Assembly: GCF_014356525.2 (NCBI RefSeq)
Contig: NC_052505.1
Location: 11,224,171-11,288,170, forward strand
Direction: 5' to 3'
Length of the DNA stretch: 64,000 bases
From: Nilaparvata lugens
Taxonomy: Eukaryota > Arthropoda > Insecta > Hemiptera > Delphacidae
Part shown: piece after piece, positions 54,654 through 64,000 of the stretch
Layout of the letters: every line of letters begins with the position of its first letter
Position numbering within the stretch: the first letter of the stretch is position 1
Program-made: the position numbers and the translations under genes
The notes under the pieces: generated by a model
What the model was told of the DNA's origin: nothing
The model's input: the letters and a program-made list of their open reading frames with translations, nothing else
Database searches by the model: none

Positions 54654-55191
54654 CTATAGTGAGGTCCACGTTATAATGGCAATGGAGGATTATAGGAGAA
54701 CAACGTTGCCGATCCTTCGTCTAGTCAATGCCTTCTATAGGCGGTAGCTGATACAGTTTTATTGTGGTAATTAATATTAACTCTTCATTCTAGTTTAAAA
54801 TAATCAATTATATTTTATTAAGCAAGGAATTATTTATTTATTTATAATTTACAATCAACTTAAGGACAAAGAAACAGACTAGACTCCAAAACTTCTTTTC
54901 ATCCCAATTTCATAAAATAAATTGTCCAAATAAAGGTTATGTGCGACTTTCCAATTCTTCACTAATTTCCACATTGGAACAATTATATTTTTCAATAATT
55001 TCATAATGTATTTCCATGATTAAGATGAAATATTTTGTTAATTAATTATCAATTCTACATTGTTAAAAGACATCTGGCAACAGAGCAAAGCGAGAAAGAG
55101 ATAGCTTTATCCGCTTTGTTGAATGATAGACAAGGATAGCAATACAAATTGCTAATCAAACACTGCCTTCATAAAGTGGACCTCACTATAG
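54654..55191. mobile_element. MITE, CTATAGTGAGGTCC family, copy d (best ends)
   Basis: CTATAGTGAGGTCCACGTTA and, at the right, TAAAGTGGACCTCACTATAG are clean inverted ends, and AATGGCA / TGCCTTC extends them. The 538-bp element holds AACAACGTTGCCGATCC near the left and CATCTGGCAACAGAGC near the right. An AT-rich LINE-like insert lies near 54835-54960. The ends contain TATA/TATA, compatible with TA target duplication, as in Tc1/mariner-type MITEs. Confidence 0.8.
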
Positions 55192-56351
55192 TACGTGATG
55201 GTTTCCCAGCATTCAAACATTAAAATATTGTTCCGATTGTCTCCTGTCATTGTTTGCTGAGCATCAAATCCTATTTGGCTTGAGTTTTTCTAAAAAATAC
55301 TATTACAAATACGGCCTTTATTCTCTCAGATAAGATAAGCGAAGAACGCTCTATGCCGTTAGACCGTTGAGGTGAACTTCGTACAATTTTCATTCAATAT
55401 GAGCTTCAAAATAACTTCCTTATGAAATGGAAACCCTACTAAAACTAAATTCTTATCCATTTTTACTTTAGTGTTTACGAGTTTGTGTTTCTTGAATAGT
55501 TCCAAATTTTCTCAAATAACTCAATATTATTCTTTAAAAGTGGTAATTGAGTGAAATATTTCTAATTAATTTATCAATTCAAGCCATCTAAATTCAAAAT
55601 GTATAGTTTTAATGTTTATTTTGGACCAAAATTTTATAAAAATTGTACTCGTGAAATTCTAACCTTATCTTGGACTTTGTCACCTATAAATTTGGAAGAA
55701 AAATAGCACAAGGACTTACTTATTATTCCATCTTTCAATGTTATTACATTAGTGTCATTTGCATTATAAATAAATAAATTGTAAATTTTTCATCATCAAC
55801 CTATCCATCAACCACTCGCAACATAGAACTAAAATGAGGTCGTCAATTCAAAGTTTCAAATTACCATGGAACAATGGAGGTACCTAAAATTAAAATTTAT
55901 TCTCAACATTTTAAAATGTATTCAATCTTCTTTTTCTAGAATAGGAATTTTCAAACTCCAAACACATTTTTCCCAAGTCACCCAATAAAACGTTATTCTA
56001 TTCTAGATCAGTACAGCTTTGTCCCTTTGTTGTAAACGATGCTAATACGTGGTTGCTTGAAGCAGTGAGCATTTAGCATGGTTCTCGCACTTGAGTTGGT
56101 GGACTAGTTGGCTTTTCTGCTACCCTTCGCGTCACAAATGCAATGCTTCAAGGGGGGGGGTGTCACGACTGTGTTGTTGGTGGGGGGGGGGGGGGAAAGA
56201 CTCGAGAATACTCTCGTACTCTCGAGAAACAGAGTGGATCTCTGAAGGACGTAGGTATTTCACGTTTCCCATTCCTAGAGAATTAGCTCAGTTTACACCC
56301 GGCACTGGATTCGTGAACTTGAGAAAAATTGATTATGATTCCGAATTATTC
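55192..56351. other. FERM intron 1 segment with poly-G runs
   Basis: It is mostly AT-rich. Runs of nine G (56152-56160) and 14 G (56182-56195) lie 21 bp apart, separated by TGTCACGACTGTGTTG and a short spacer. The open frame over them is an accident of the G-runs. Confidence 0.4.
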
Positions 56352-56755
56352 ATACTAATATTATACACTAATGTATATTCTTCAATACGCATTGCTGCCT
56401 CTCCATTTCTTGATAATAGAACCAAGAACAAGCTTGTACTAAACGCTGATGTTTTTCTCTAGCATAATTTTTCAAGATTCTACATGCTTTTGTAAATTTG
56501 GTTAGATATATTGTGAATTTTTTCGTAGTTAGAATAATAGCTGATATATATACGAATATAATTCACTGATGTATATTCATCAATATGCATTGATGTCTCT
56601 CCATTTCTTGATAACAGAATTAAGAACAAGCTTGTTCTAAACGCTGATGTTTCTCTAGCATAATTTTTTAAGATTCGATATGCTTTTGCAAATCTTGATA
56701 AATATATTGCGAATTTTTTTCAATTATTTTGTAGTTAGAATAATAGCTGATGTTG
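56352..56755. repeat. Two tandem copies of an about 205-bp unit
   Basis: Both copies share CTGATGTATATTC-like, TCTCCATTTCTTGATAA, AGAACAAGCTTGT, TAAACGCTGATGTTT and TAGTTAGAATAATAGCTGAT in the same order, starting near 56352 and 56557. They are diverged by scattered substitutions. Confidence 0.8.
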
Positions 56756-57381
56756 ACGATACATTGTACCACGGTATCAAGTAATATTTATAGCTGTACG
56801 GCATTTATTCCTGTTTACGTTCACTGTCAATTAGCGTAAACATTTTTTTAACCCTTTTTTGTAAAACTTTAGTTATCTTTATAAAAGTTTTTTCTTAACC
56901 TAATTTGGACTATTTTTATCAAAATTAGGGAGAGAAACAGTTTTGGGTTTATCCTGTTGATTCACTTCCTAATAAATGTAATGAGTAAATAAATATTGTG
57001 AATTTTCTCTTACTATTTCAATTATTTTTACAGGTGAGTATCTTCAACTTCTCTGACTCCTGCATGACGACCCTACCTCCCAGCCCAAGATAGAAGTAAT
57101 GTATGTCAGTCATTCATTCATTATAACTACTCATTTTAGTGGTTAAGTGGTGGAAACTGCGCCATGTCATCAAATAGAAAAATCAAAGGATTCCATGCTT
57201 TCCATAGAATCTATCAATGGTTGATTGTTTTGAATGATTGTATTTCTATGATAGAGCCAAACCGAAAATGCCCGGGCGGATCTCAGATTGGCTAGATCTC
57301 AATTTGTCCTGCCTATAAAATTAGATGAACATAACATAGGAGGTTCTGTTTAATTATGTTTTAAAGGTAAGAGGGAATTCT
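56756..57381. other. FERM intron 1 segment
   Basis: AGGTTCTGTTTAATTATGTT at about 57339 also occurs at 31710 beside the 1.4-kb TIR element, so it is probably a trace of a dispersed repeat. Nothing else is evident. Confidence 0.3.
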
Positions 57382-57758
57382 ATAGTGAGGTCCACGTTAT
57401 AATGACAGTGTTTGATTGGCAATTGTATTTTTATATTTGTCTATCATTCAACAAAGCGGGTAGCGCTATCTCTTTCTCACTTTTCTCTGTTGCCAGATCG
57501 TCTTTAAACTATGTAGAATTGATAATTAACAAAATATTTTATCTTATTTATGAAAAATTATCATGAAATTAATGAAAAATATGATTTCTTGCATAAGAAA
57601 ATATTTTATTGATTATTTTAAATGATAATGTACAGATAATATCACATCAATATTCCCGTATCAGCTACCGTCTATAGAAGGCCTTGACAAGACAGAGGAT
57701 CGGCAACGTTGATCTCCTATCTTCCACCACTGCCATTATAACGTGGATCTTACTATAG
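57382..57758. mobile_element. MITE, CTATAGTGAGGTCC family, copy e (shortest)
   Basis: The ends CTATAGTGAGGTCCACGTTA and TAACGTGGATCTTACTATAG enclose 377 bp. The family markers are inverted relative to copy d (GTTGCCAGATCG lies left, and GATCGGCAACGTTGATC right), so the copy is in the other orientation. Confidence 0.8.
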
Positions 57759-57889
57759 GGAAATTGCTTTTAAATGGCAATATTTTGATATTATTTGAAA
57801 TGTTATAATTTTAGATTATTAACATAAATAACGAAAAGTTTAAATACAGGACAAACTGAAACAGGATGAAATGAATGTCACCTAATGCC

Positions 57890-58170
57890 TGACACGTGTT
57901 TTGGACAGTCGGGCTATCAACTAGGGCCCTAATCAAGGGTGACCTTTTTCGCCTGTCATTGTGGATAGGTGGATAGTCGGCCAGCCCTTATAAAATCCTC
58001 CTCGGCCTACTAACAGGTCGGCCGGCCCTAAAAACTAGAATCGATTGCTGAAATGTCGCCACACGCCCGCCCTAAGGGAAATCACCTCTCCTCTCGCCAC
58101 TTGGCCGTCTAGCTTCACTTTCGGCTTCTCTGCATTCGTTGCGAAGAAATGCAATGTGGTCGATAGGGGG
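57890..58170. promoter_or_regulatory. GC-richer island in FERM intron 1
   Basis: It contains GACACGTGTTTTGG (an E-box, CACGTG), GGCCGGCCCTAAAAAC, CGCCACACGCCCGCCC and TCTCCTCTCGCCACTTGG. It contrasts with AT-rich DNA on both sides and has no partner in the window. It could be an enhancer or an alternative first exon. No coding frame is convincing. Confidence 0.3.
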
Positions 58171-58442
58171 TTGAATGCGCCTAAATTCACTTCATCGAAA
58201 TAGGAAGATTCAAGAACGTTGAAGAAAAGGAAAATACTATGAACAGAAAAAAGGAAGAAAATGAGTTTACATAGAGAGATATTGTCTTAATCTAAGAGTG
58301 ATTATCTATTCTGTTGAGCATGAAGTCCACATGAGCTTCAAATACTGTCAATGAAATGCAAAAAAAAATAATATTTTGGGATGAAATGGATTGAAGAGCT
58401 CAAATGTTATCATCTTTTTCCCCTCAACTATTAATATTATTA
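58171..58442. other. Short unassigned spacer
   Basis: AT-rich sequence between the GC-richer island and the Helitron; no feature was recognised. Confidence 0.3.
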
Positions 58443-58677
58443 TCTATAATAATAAAGGAAAGAATTGGCTTATGCACGTACGGAATAGGAAATTCACAAA
58501 TGACGCATCATCAGTCTGAACTTCTGGACTGATTAACTTGAAATTTTACGAATAGATTATTAATTTACGGAGGATGGTTATAGGCCTATTTAAAATTCTT
58601 CAAGATCTGAGTAGGTCAAGTTTCCAGTTTGTCAAGTTTTTAATTGGAACCTTGCAAAGCACGGTTTAGCTACTAGT
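58443..58677 (+). mobile_element. Short non-autonomous Helitron
   Basis: It starts TCTATAATAATAAAGGAAAG after an A and ends GCTACTAGT before a T. A small hairpin (ACCTTGC and GCACGGT) lies 10 bp before the 3' end. 5'-TC, 3'-CTRRT, a subterminal hairpin and insertion between A and T are the Helitron rules. The 235-bp body has no coding capacity. Confidence 0.7.
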
Positions 58678-60221
58678 TATTAATACGAGTATAGTGAGCC
58701 ATGGCTCCAGTGTAACACAATTTAGAATATCCTTATTCTATGAAATAAATATAACCGATGGTAGGCCCATAGGATGGTGTTCACTGAATTAATTAATTTA
58801 ATAATTAATTTGATATGGGACAACTAAAATAACTTGATATTCGAATTCCATTAAATATGATATTTCTACAAAACACTAATCAATCGAGTACTTGTAGTAG
58901 TAATGACACTAAGAACATTATTTACTAATTAATACAACATCATATTCGTAATTCGGAAATATTAGTATAACTAGAACAATATATTGGACGATTTCTATCT
59001 TAATTTTGATGTCTAGGTACCTTTATTATAATTGGTATAGATTCTTCTTATAACCATAAATGGGGGATACATTTTTCATGATTGTATAGTATAAAAAATC
59101 AAGATTCGTTTTTATATATTTCGTGTTCATTTTTCATTTCAATCTTAATAACAAACTCGTTTCCATTATCCTCTCAAATTAAACTGTTATCACTATATGA
59201 ATATTTTCTATTCCTCATCTAACACTGATGTTAATCAGTTACTCAGTAAACAATGCATCGTTGTAAAAATTTAATGGCGCACAATTTACAACGTGTTTGT
59301 CATTTCCCAGGCATTTCAATACAAAAAGAACTAAATTAAAACTGCAATAAGAGGAGACCGGAAAGAAGTAATGAACTACTGTAGTAGTAGTTGATTAGAT
59401 GGAGTGGGGAAGAAAAACTCATTAAATCTGGCTTCCCTGCAATCAGGCGTCCTCTTCATCACTGACATGTACAAATTGAAACGAAAAGAAATTGTTGAGA
59501 TTTTCCTTCCAGTTATCTCTATCCATCGCTGAATCGTTCCAAAATGAGAGAGTGAAGAAATAATTTGGATGAGTCCGCTCAGAGTTATTCAAGATCTAGG
59601 AGGTCCAAGTCCCAAACCACAAGTTGAAATTTGGAAGTTCAATTATAATTTATATAAATTGAATGTCTGATTGCTGGCTGTGTCAAACATTAGGATTTAT
59701 TATAATTTACATTTGTCTTATGTATCTTGTTTTTTTGGCAAAATAAATATTCTATTCTAATTAATTTCCTATATTAACATTCTAAATTCGAAATCTTTAG
59801 TGATTATTTTGGGATCAAATCAAAATTTAAGTGTAAAAACTGCTGAAGAATCATAACCTCCTTTGGACTAATATGCTATCGAAATTCGGGAATGGAATAG
59901 TAAGGACTATGCCTGTTTTTCAGTTTTCAATAATTTTATGATTAAGTTGTTTTGCCATTGTTGTTAAATAAATAATATTTAGGCTAGCTCAAATTGAGAT
60001 TCATCCACTTGAGACAATCAGTTACGGTAATCATTAAATTTATTAATACATTACTCTTTTACAAAGACTTGTTTAACTACAATATATAAGTGCCATCTGT
60101 AGCCTAATCAGTTTCAATTTATACTTTGAATTAAACTGTTTTAGGATTCAGATTCTCTTGGCGTGAATGATCGCCCGCTATAGTCCGGTCCTAAAGCAGT
60201 TTAAATATATTAAATCTACTT
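58678..60221. other. FERM intron 1 segment
   Basis: About 59570-59615 (AGAGTTATTCAAGATCTAGG) echoes the Helitron body at 58590-58620 (CTTCAAGATCTGAGTAGG), so a decayed relative may be present. At 59700-59760 an AAATAAATATTCTATTCTAA tail suggests a LINE fragment end. No exon was seen. Confidence 0.3.
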
Positions 60222-60720
60222 TATTGATTGATTGATCCTTCATCACAAATATGACAATGTATTGCCAAGTCTTGCAAGACCCATTGCATACTAACAGTAC
60301 ATTACTTGAATATTTTTCCCAGTACTCCAATATTGCACAGATCATTACACAGATAATTGATAAAGCGGACATCGTTAAAGCAAATCAGTGAATGATTGAA
60401 AGGACTGTGAATATTTCTTGAGTATTTTGTCATTCAAATTATCATACGTAGCATTGTACTTGAAATTTGCATAACTTGAAATTATCAACTAATTGTTTTT
60501 AACGATGTCTGCTCTACCAATATCTCCTAGAGCATCTTTCTTATTCTTAATACCTGTACAAAGTCAGTCACTTTCATTTATCACATTTTTTTAGAATAGA
60601 ATTTATTGTTTCTCGTAAACAATAGTATAATATTACAATTTATACATTATGCACAAATACTTGACATGAGGAAAGGCACAACAGGATCATGCCCAAAACT
60701 GTCCCATTTCCAATTTATAC
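60222..60720 (-). mobile_element. Two LINE 3'-end fragments, minus strand
   Basis: At 60222-60310, the minus strand ends GATCAATCAATCAATAAAGT after a UTR-like stretch. At 60596-60720, the minus strand contains GGGACAGTTTTGGGCATGAT and ends AATAAATTCTATTC. The second is related to 48165-48290. No coding sequence remains in either. Confidence 0.4.
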
Positions 60721-62638
60721 TATTTATTAAAAGTTCATGGCCTTTCCAACCCGAGTTTCTATTTTTCTGTGAAATCTTAGTGAGAGAGTGAGACACCACA
60801 CTCTTTGGCACTGTTCCAGTAGTTTCCATTTTCCATCCTCACTTTCTTTGAATACTTTCATTTTTCTTTCCTTTTTACATTGTCTTCTTGGCTACATGTT
60901 TCCGTACATTGTTTTTGGAGGTTTCATTTCATTTTTTTTCTGGTTCATCTTGTTCAATATTATTTTTCCAGTATGTATACCAACTTCTTATTATAAAATG
61001 TAATGCTGGAAATCCAATCTGGTGATGAATGTCAGCCATCTATTAAATATAATTTTATTCCTACTCTATAAAAGTTGTCGTGCAATATAGTGCAATGTGC
61101 TTTTTGCACGTTCAGCCGAAAATCTACTTTTTTATGCCTGTGAGTAGTCTTCATTGTTTTGATGAAAGTTACATGTTTCATTTACATTGGGAGATTAGCG
61201 TGAAGTATTTTTTAATGATAAACTAGACACAGACTGTCGTTTTGTGTCGAGACAACATATTGGAACATCATAACTTTGAATATATTTTTCAGGCAATATT
61301 TTCCAATATTGTAATTGTATGTAAGAATAATATAAAGTCAGAATTCTGCAGGATTTTTTACTTCCCAGTTGAAGGTAGATATAATAGATATAATAGATAT
61401 AAGAGCTCTTTCCCCACACACGGACCAATAGTCTATGTGGGGAAATATATTTATTTCCTGATATTATGCATTGAATTGCTATGTTAATTTTTTATTTACG
61501 TTTTTTGTTGGTGGAAATGAAATTGCATTGAATAAAAAAGGCTCAAATCTCTTTTCTTGTCTATTTGACAGAACTATATGTACGTCATACTGTAGGGTGT
61601 ACGATAAGATCAGAATATAGGCAGAGAAGTGACATTCGAATTGGGGAACAAAGTTTATAATGTGAGTACTCAGTTTGTGTACTCTGTACAGGCGGAAGTA
61701 ACTCGTGTCCCATTATCAGTGTCACTTGTCGCCCCCTCTTCTCCTGCTCAAAATTTCTCCTCCTATTTACAGGTGTTAATCCACCTTCTATTCACTAAAG
61801 TAGAACTGCTATTCCCCAATATAATTACAAATAAATGCACAATGAAACTGGTAGCTTTACTGCAAAGTGTCAACCATGTTTAATCCAGTTCATTGAAGTT
61901 AATGCGAATCATTGTCTTTTTTATAATATTAATATTATCTATTTTTTATATTCATACAATTTATTTATTTATAATATTATATCTGACATGATTGTAGTCG
62001 TAATAAGACGTCTAATATTTCTTGGAGCATGCCAGTATTTGTAAACACAACCAGTTAAAATAATATTGGCCTATTTGTTCAGCCGTATTTTAGACTGAAT
62101 CACTGACTTTAATGGATAAAAACCAAGTGAATGTTGTCAACCACATTTCCTGTGTTTTTATTCATTATGGAAACAAAACTATAACAAATAAATAAAATTA
62201 TATTAATTTTGGAGAAATATCACAACATAACTCTAAATACAAATATAATTTGAAATAGCTATAACTTTTTAAGAACTTGAGTTTTTTCAACATCACTGAC
62301 AATGTATAAATAAATACAAATGTAATATAAGTCTACCTAAGTCGAACATCCATAGTAGAGAAACTTTATTCTCATTCAATGTTAATAAATACAGTTATAG
62401 TATTTCTGAAACTTATTAAATGTCATTACATTCTCAACATTTTTTGTGTTTTATAATTATTGTATCTCAATTTGCTATCTCTATTAGACATTCACCAACT
62501 AATAATAATTTATTTGAAATTAGTGAGTCAGATGCATAGGTCATCTCCATATATTTTATTAATAAATAATTGCTGGCTGGAGTGATATATATGAATAAAA
62601 AACTATTTACCCACTTTTTTATGTATTTAAACATGACA
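60721..62638. other. FERM intron 1 segment
   Basis: A short TATAGA-type microsatellite lies at about 61378-61400. Several short T-rich open frames have no domains. I saw no exon with FERM-like residues. Confidence 0.3.
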
Positions 62639-62804
62639 TGCAGTCAACTATTAAGTAAATAATTAAAAACTTTTACTTACTGACCGAAGTAGTTTCGATC
62701 GTCTAGCGATCATCAGACTGTTGAAAATGATCGCTAGACGATCGAAAGTAGGCTACTTCATTCAGTAAGTAAGAGTTTTAATTATTTACTTAATAATGGA
62801 CTGC
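62639..62804. mobile_element. Foldback element with about 75-bp arms
   Basis: TTAAGTAAATAATTAAAAAC, TTACTTACTGA and GATCGTCTAGCGATCAT on the left are answered by ATGATCGCTAGACGATC, TCAGTAAGTAAGAG and TTTTAATTATTTACTTAA on the right. The centre is only about 15 bp. Confidence 0.75.
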
Positions 62805-63434
62805 ATGTCGTGTTTAGAATACATAGGAAAAGGGTGTGTTAATACATAGCATCTCGGAATGGATCAAAAAACCATCAACTATTTACCATTTCATTTACTT
62901 TTTCTAGTAAGAGATGGTTTCATTAGATTTGAGTAGGCTCATAATTATTTTAACTGGAAGAAGCATAACACAATGACTACTAAAGTTTTGTGACAAAAAA
63001 TGTCACCTTGCTCCTCATCTTAACAATATTCATAGTTGAATTTTATTATCAGTTAAATGGATTAGAGACTGTGCTAGTATTACCTCAGTTTTCCGCGACC
63101 TTGATCCACAAAATGACATCATTCTTATCTAATGAACTGAATTGTTATTGAAGTTTGTCTCTCCTATTCAATGGGAATGAATTCAGGTGCCATAGGTTTA
63201 GATGAAATCACGAATTGCATTCTTCGCGCATCACTATCGCGCAAGTGAGGCGACCACAAACAATAACCACAATATTTGAGCACTTCAAGGACTTTCCTTA
63301 AATATCTCATACTGAATTCATTCCATGTACCAATATTAATTTATTCTAGTCTATTTTTTCAATGGAGAATAGTGGAATCATTTATTGTAAATCTTATCGA
63401 CTACTTTTCATTTTTCATTTTTATTCAAGCTATT
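62805..63434. other. FERM intron 1 segment, no feature recognised
   Basis: Mostly AT-rich; a short less AT-rich patch (TTCGCGCATCACTATCGCGC) lies near 63222-63242. No exon. Confidence 0.3.
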
Positions 63435-63930
63435 CTATAGTGAGGTCCTAGTTATAATGACAGTATTTGATTACCATTTATGTTGCTATCCTTGTCTATC
63501 ATTCGACAAAGCAGATATCGCTATCATTTCTCAGCTCTGCAACGTTGTCAACAATATAGAAATATGATTAACTAATAAAATATTGGATCTCAATTATGAA
63601 TATTGATTATCTAATCATTGAAAAATATAATTTCTTGATAAGCATTATTATAATTTTTATATAATTTACAAGTTACAAACTTGAGGCCCTGAAATTGATC
63701 AGTTGCGACCTGAAAACTCTGACACCAGACCTGAGCCAGCCAGGTCACTCGATATTATTATTATTTATATAATTTATTATTTCAAACAGGATTCAACAGG
63801 TAATATTAAATCTAATATTAGATCTACCGGTATCAGCTATTGTCTATAGAACACAGTGGCAAGGCAAAGAATCGGCAACGCTGTTGTCCAATTTTTCTCC
63901 AATGCCATTATAACGTGGACTTCACTATAG
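63435..63930. mobile_element. MITE, CTATAGTGAGGTCC family, copy f
   Basis: The ends CTATAGTGAGGTCCTAGTTA and TAACGTGGACTTCACTATAG enclose 496 bp. Markers CTCTGCAACGTTGTC and GAATCGGCAACGCTGTTG lie inside. A segment near 63680-63775 (CCTGAGCCAGCCAGGTCACT, then ATTATTATTATT) is absent from copy e and may be a secondary insertion. Confidence 0.8.
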
Positions 63931-64000
63931 TAATTTTAATAGAATTTTTCCCACTGTATTGTCTATAAAATTACATGTTGTGAAATAAGAAAAATCTGGG

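Noticed and set aside
56091..56462. 123-codon plus-strand open frame across poly-G runs
   Set aside because: It is held open by homopolymer G, runs into a tandem-repeat unit, and shows no domain.

Overview
The window is a 64 kb piece of AT-rich, repeat-dense, intron-rich animal nuclear DNA. Conserved exons, the kinds of transposable element, and recurrent foldback elements of types I associate with Hemiptera point to an insect, most likely a planthopper-like hemipteran. The organism-level call is inference; the exon calls rest on protein similarity recognised by eye. There are no operons, CRISPR arrays or rRNA genes, and I found no intact tRNA gene.

Four host genes are supported, in two head-to-head pairs. 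(1) Propionyl-CoA carboxylase beta chain (PCCB), minus strand, six exons between 12519 and 1235, running off the left edge with roughly the C-terminal 45 percent missing. (2) A SERF/4F5 small EDRK-rich factor, plus strand, complete in three exons from 13495 to 19296. (3) A glucose-6-phosphate 1-epimerase-like protein, minus strand, seven exons from 42418 to 30599; only a short last exon was not found. (4) The first coding exon of a FERM-domain protein, plus strand, 43142-43237; the remaining 20 kb to the right edge looks like its first intron. The PCCB/SERF and epimerase/FERM start codons are 975 and 723 bp apart, so each gap probably holds a bidirectional promoter. The pairs need not be functionally linked: PCCB is mitochondrial propionate metabolism, the epimerase is sugar-phosphate metabolism, SERF is an aggregation-promoting nucleic-acid-binding protein, and FERM proteins act at the membrane cortex.

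The rest is introns and intergenic DNA packed with mobile elements. A nearly complete two-ORF LINE (2662-7020, antisense in PCCB intron 5) is broken by one frameshift and sits between exact 100-bp repeats. Degraded LINE reverse transcriptase lies at 1455-1880, 10680-12100, 25743-26760 and 45600-45920. A deleted mariner keeps both terminal inverted repeats (27482-28169). Helitron-type elements lie at 58443-58677 and 29091-30155, the second carrying an internal minisatellite, with degraded relatives at 14440-15740 and 21043-21600. A tRNA-Leu-derived SINE is at 47725-47895. Several families of foldback/MITE elements recur: one with CTATAGTGAGGTCC ends (six copies), one with CATAGAGAAAC ends (three copies), one with GGTTGCACAA ends, and a number of single hairpins, some nested in each other. 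The FERM intron also holds several tandem-repeat fields (46.0-46.4, 48.4-48.9, 49.2-50.5, 50.7-51.3 and 56.35-56.75 kb).

I found no convincing new biological system. The most interesting points are the near-intact LINE with its odd target duplication, the inverted-repeat element abutting an epimerase splice acceptor, long nested palindromes, and three GC-rich islands that no gene model explains.
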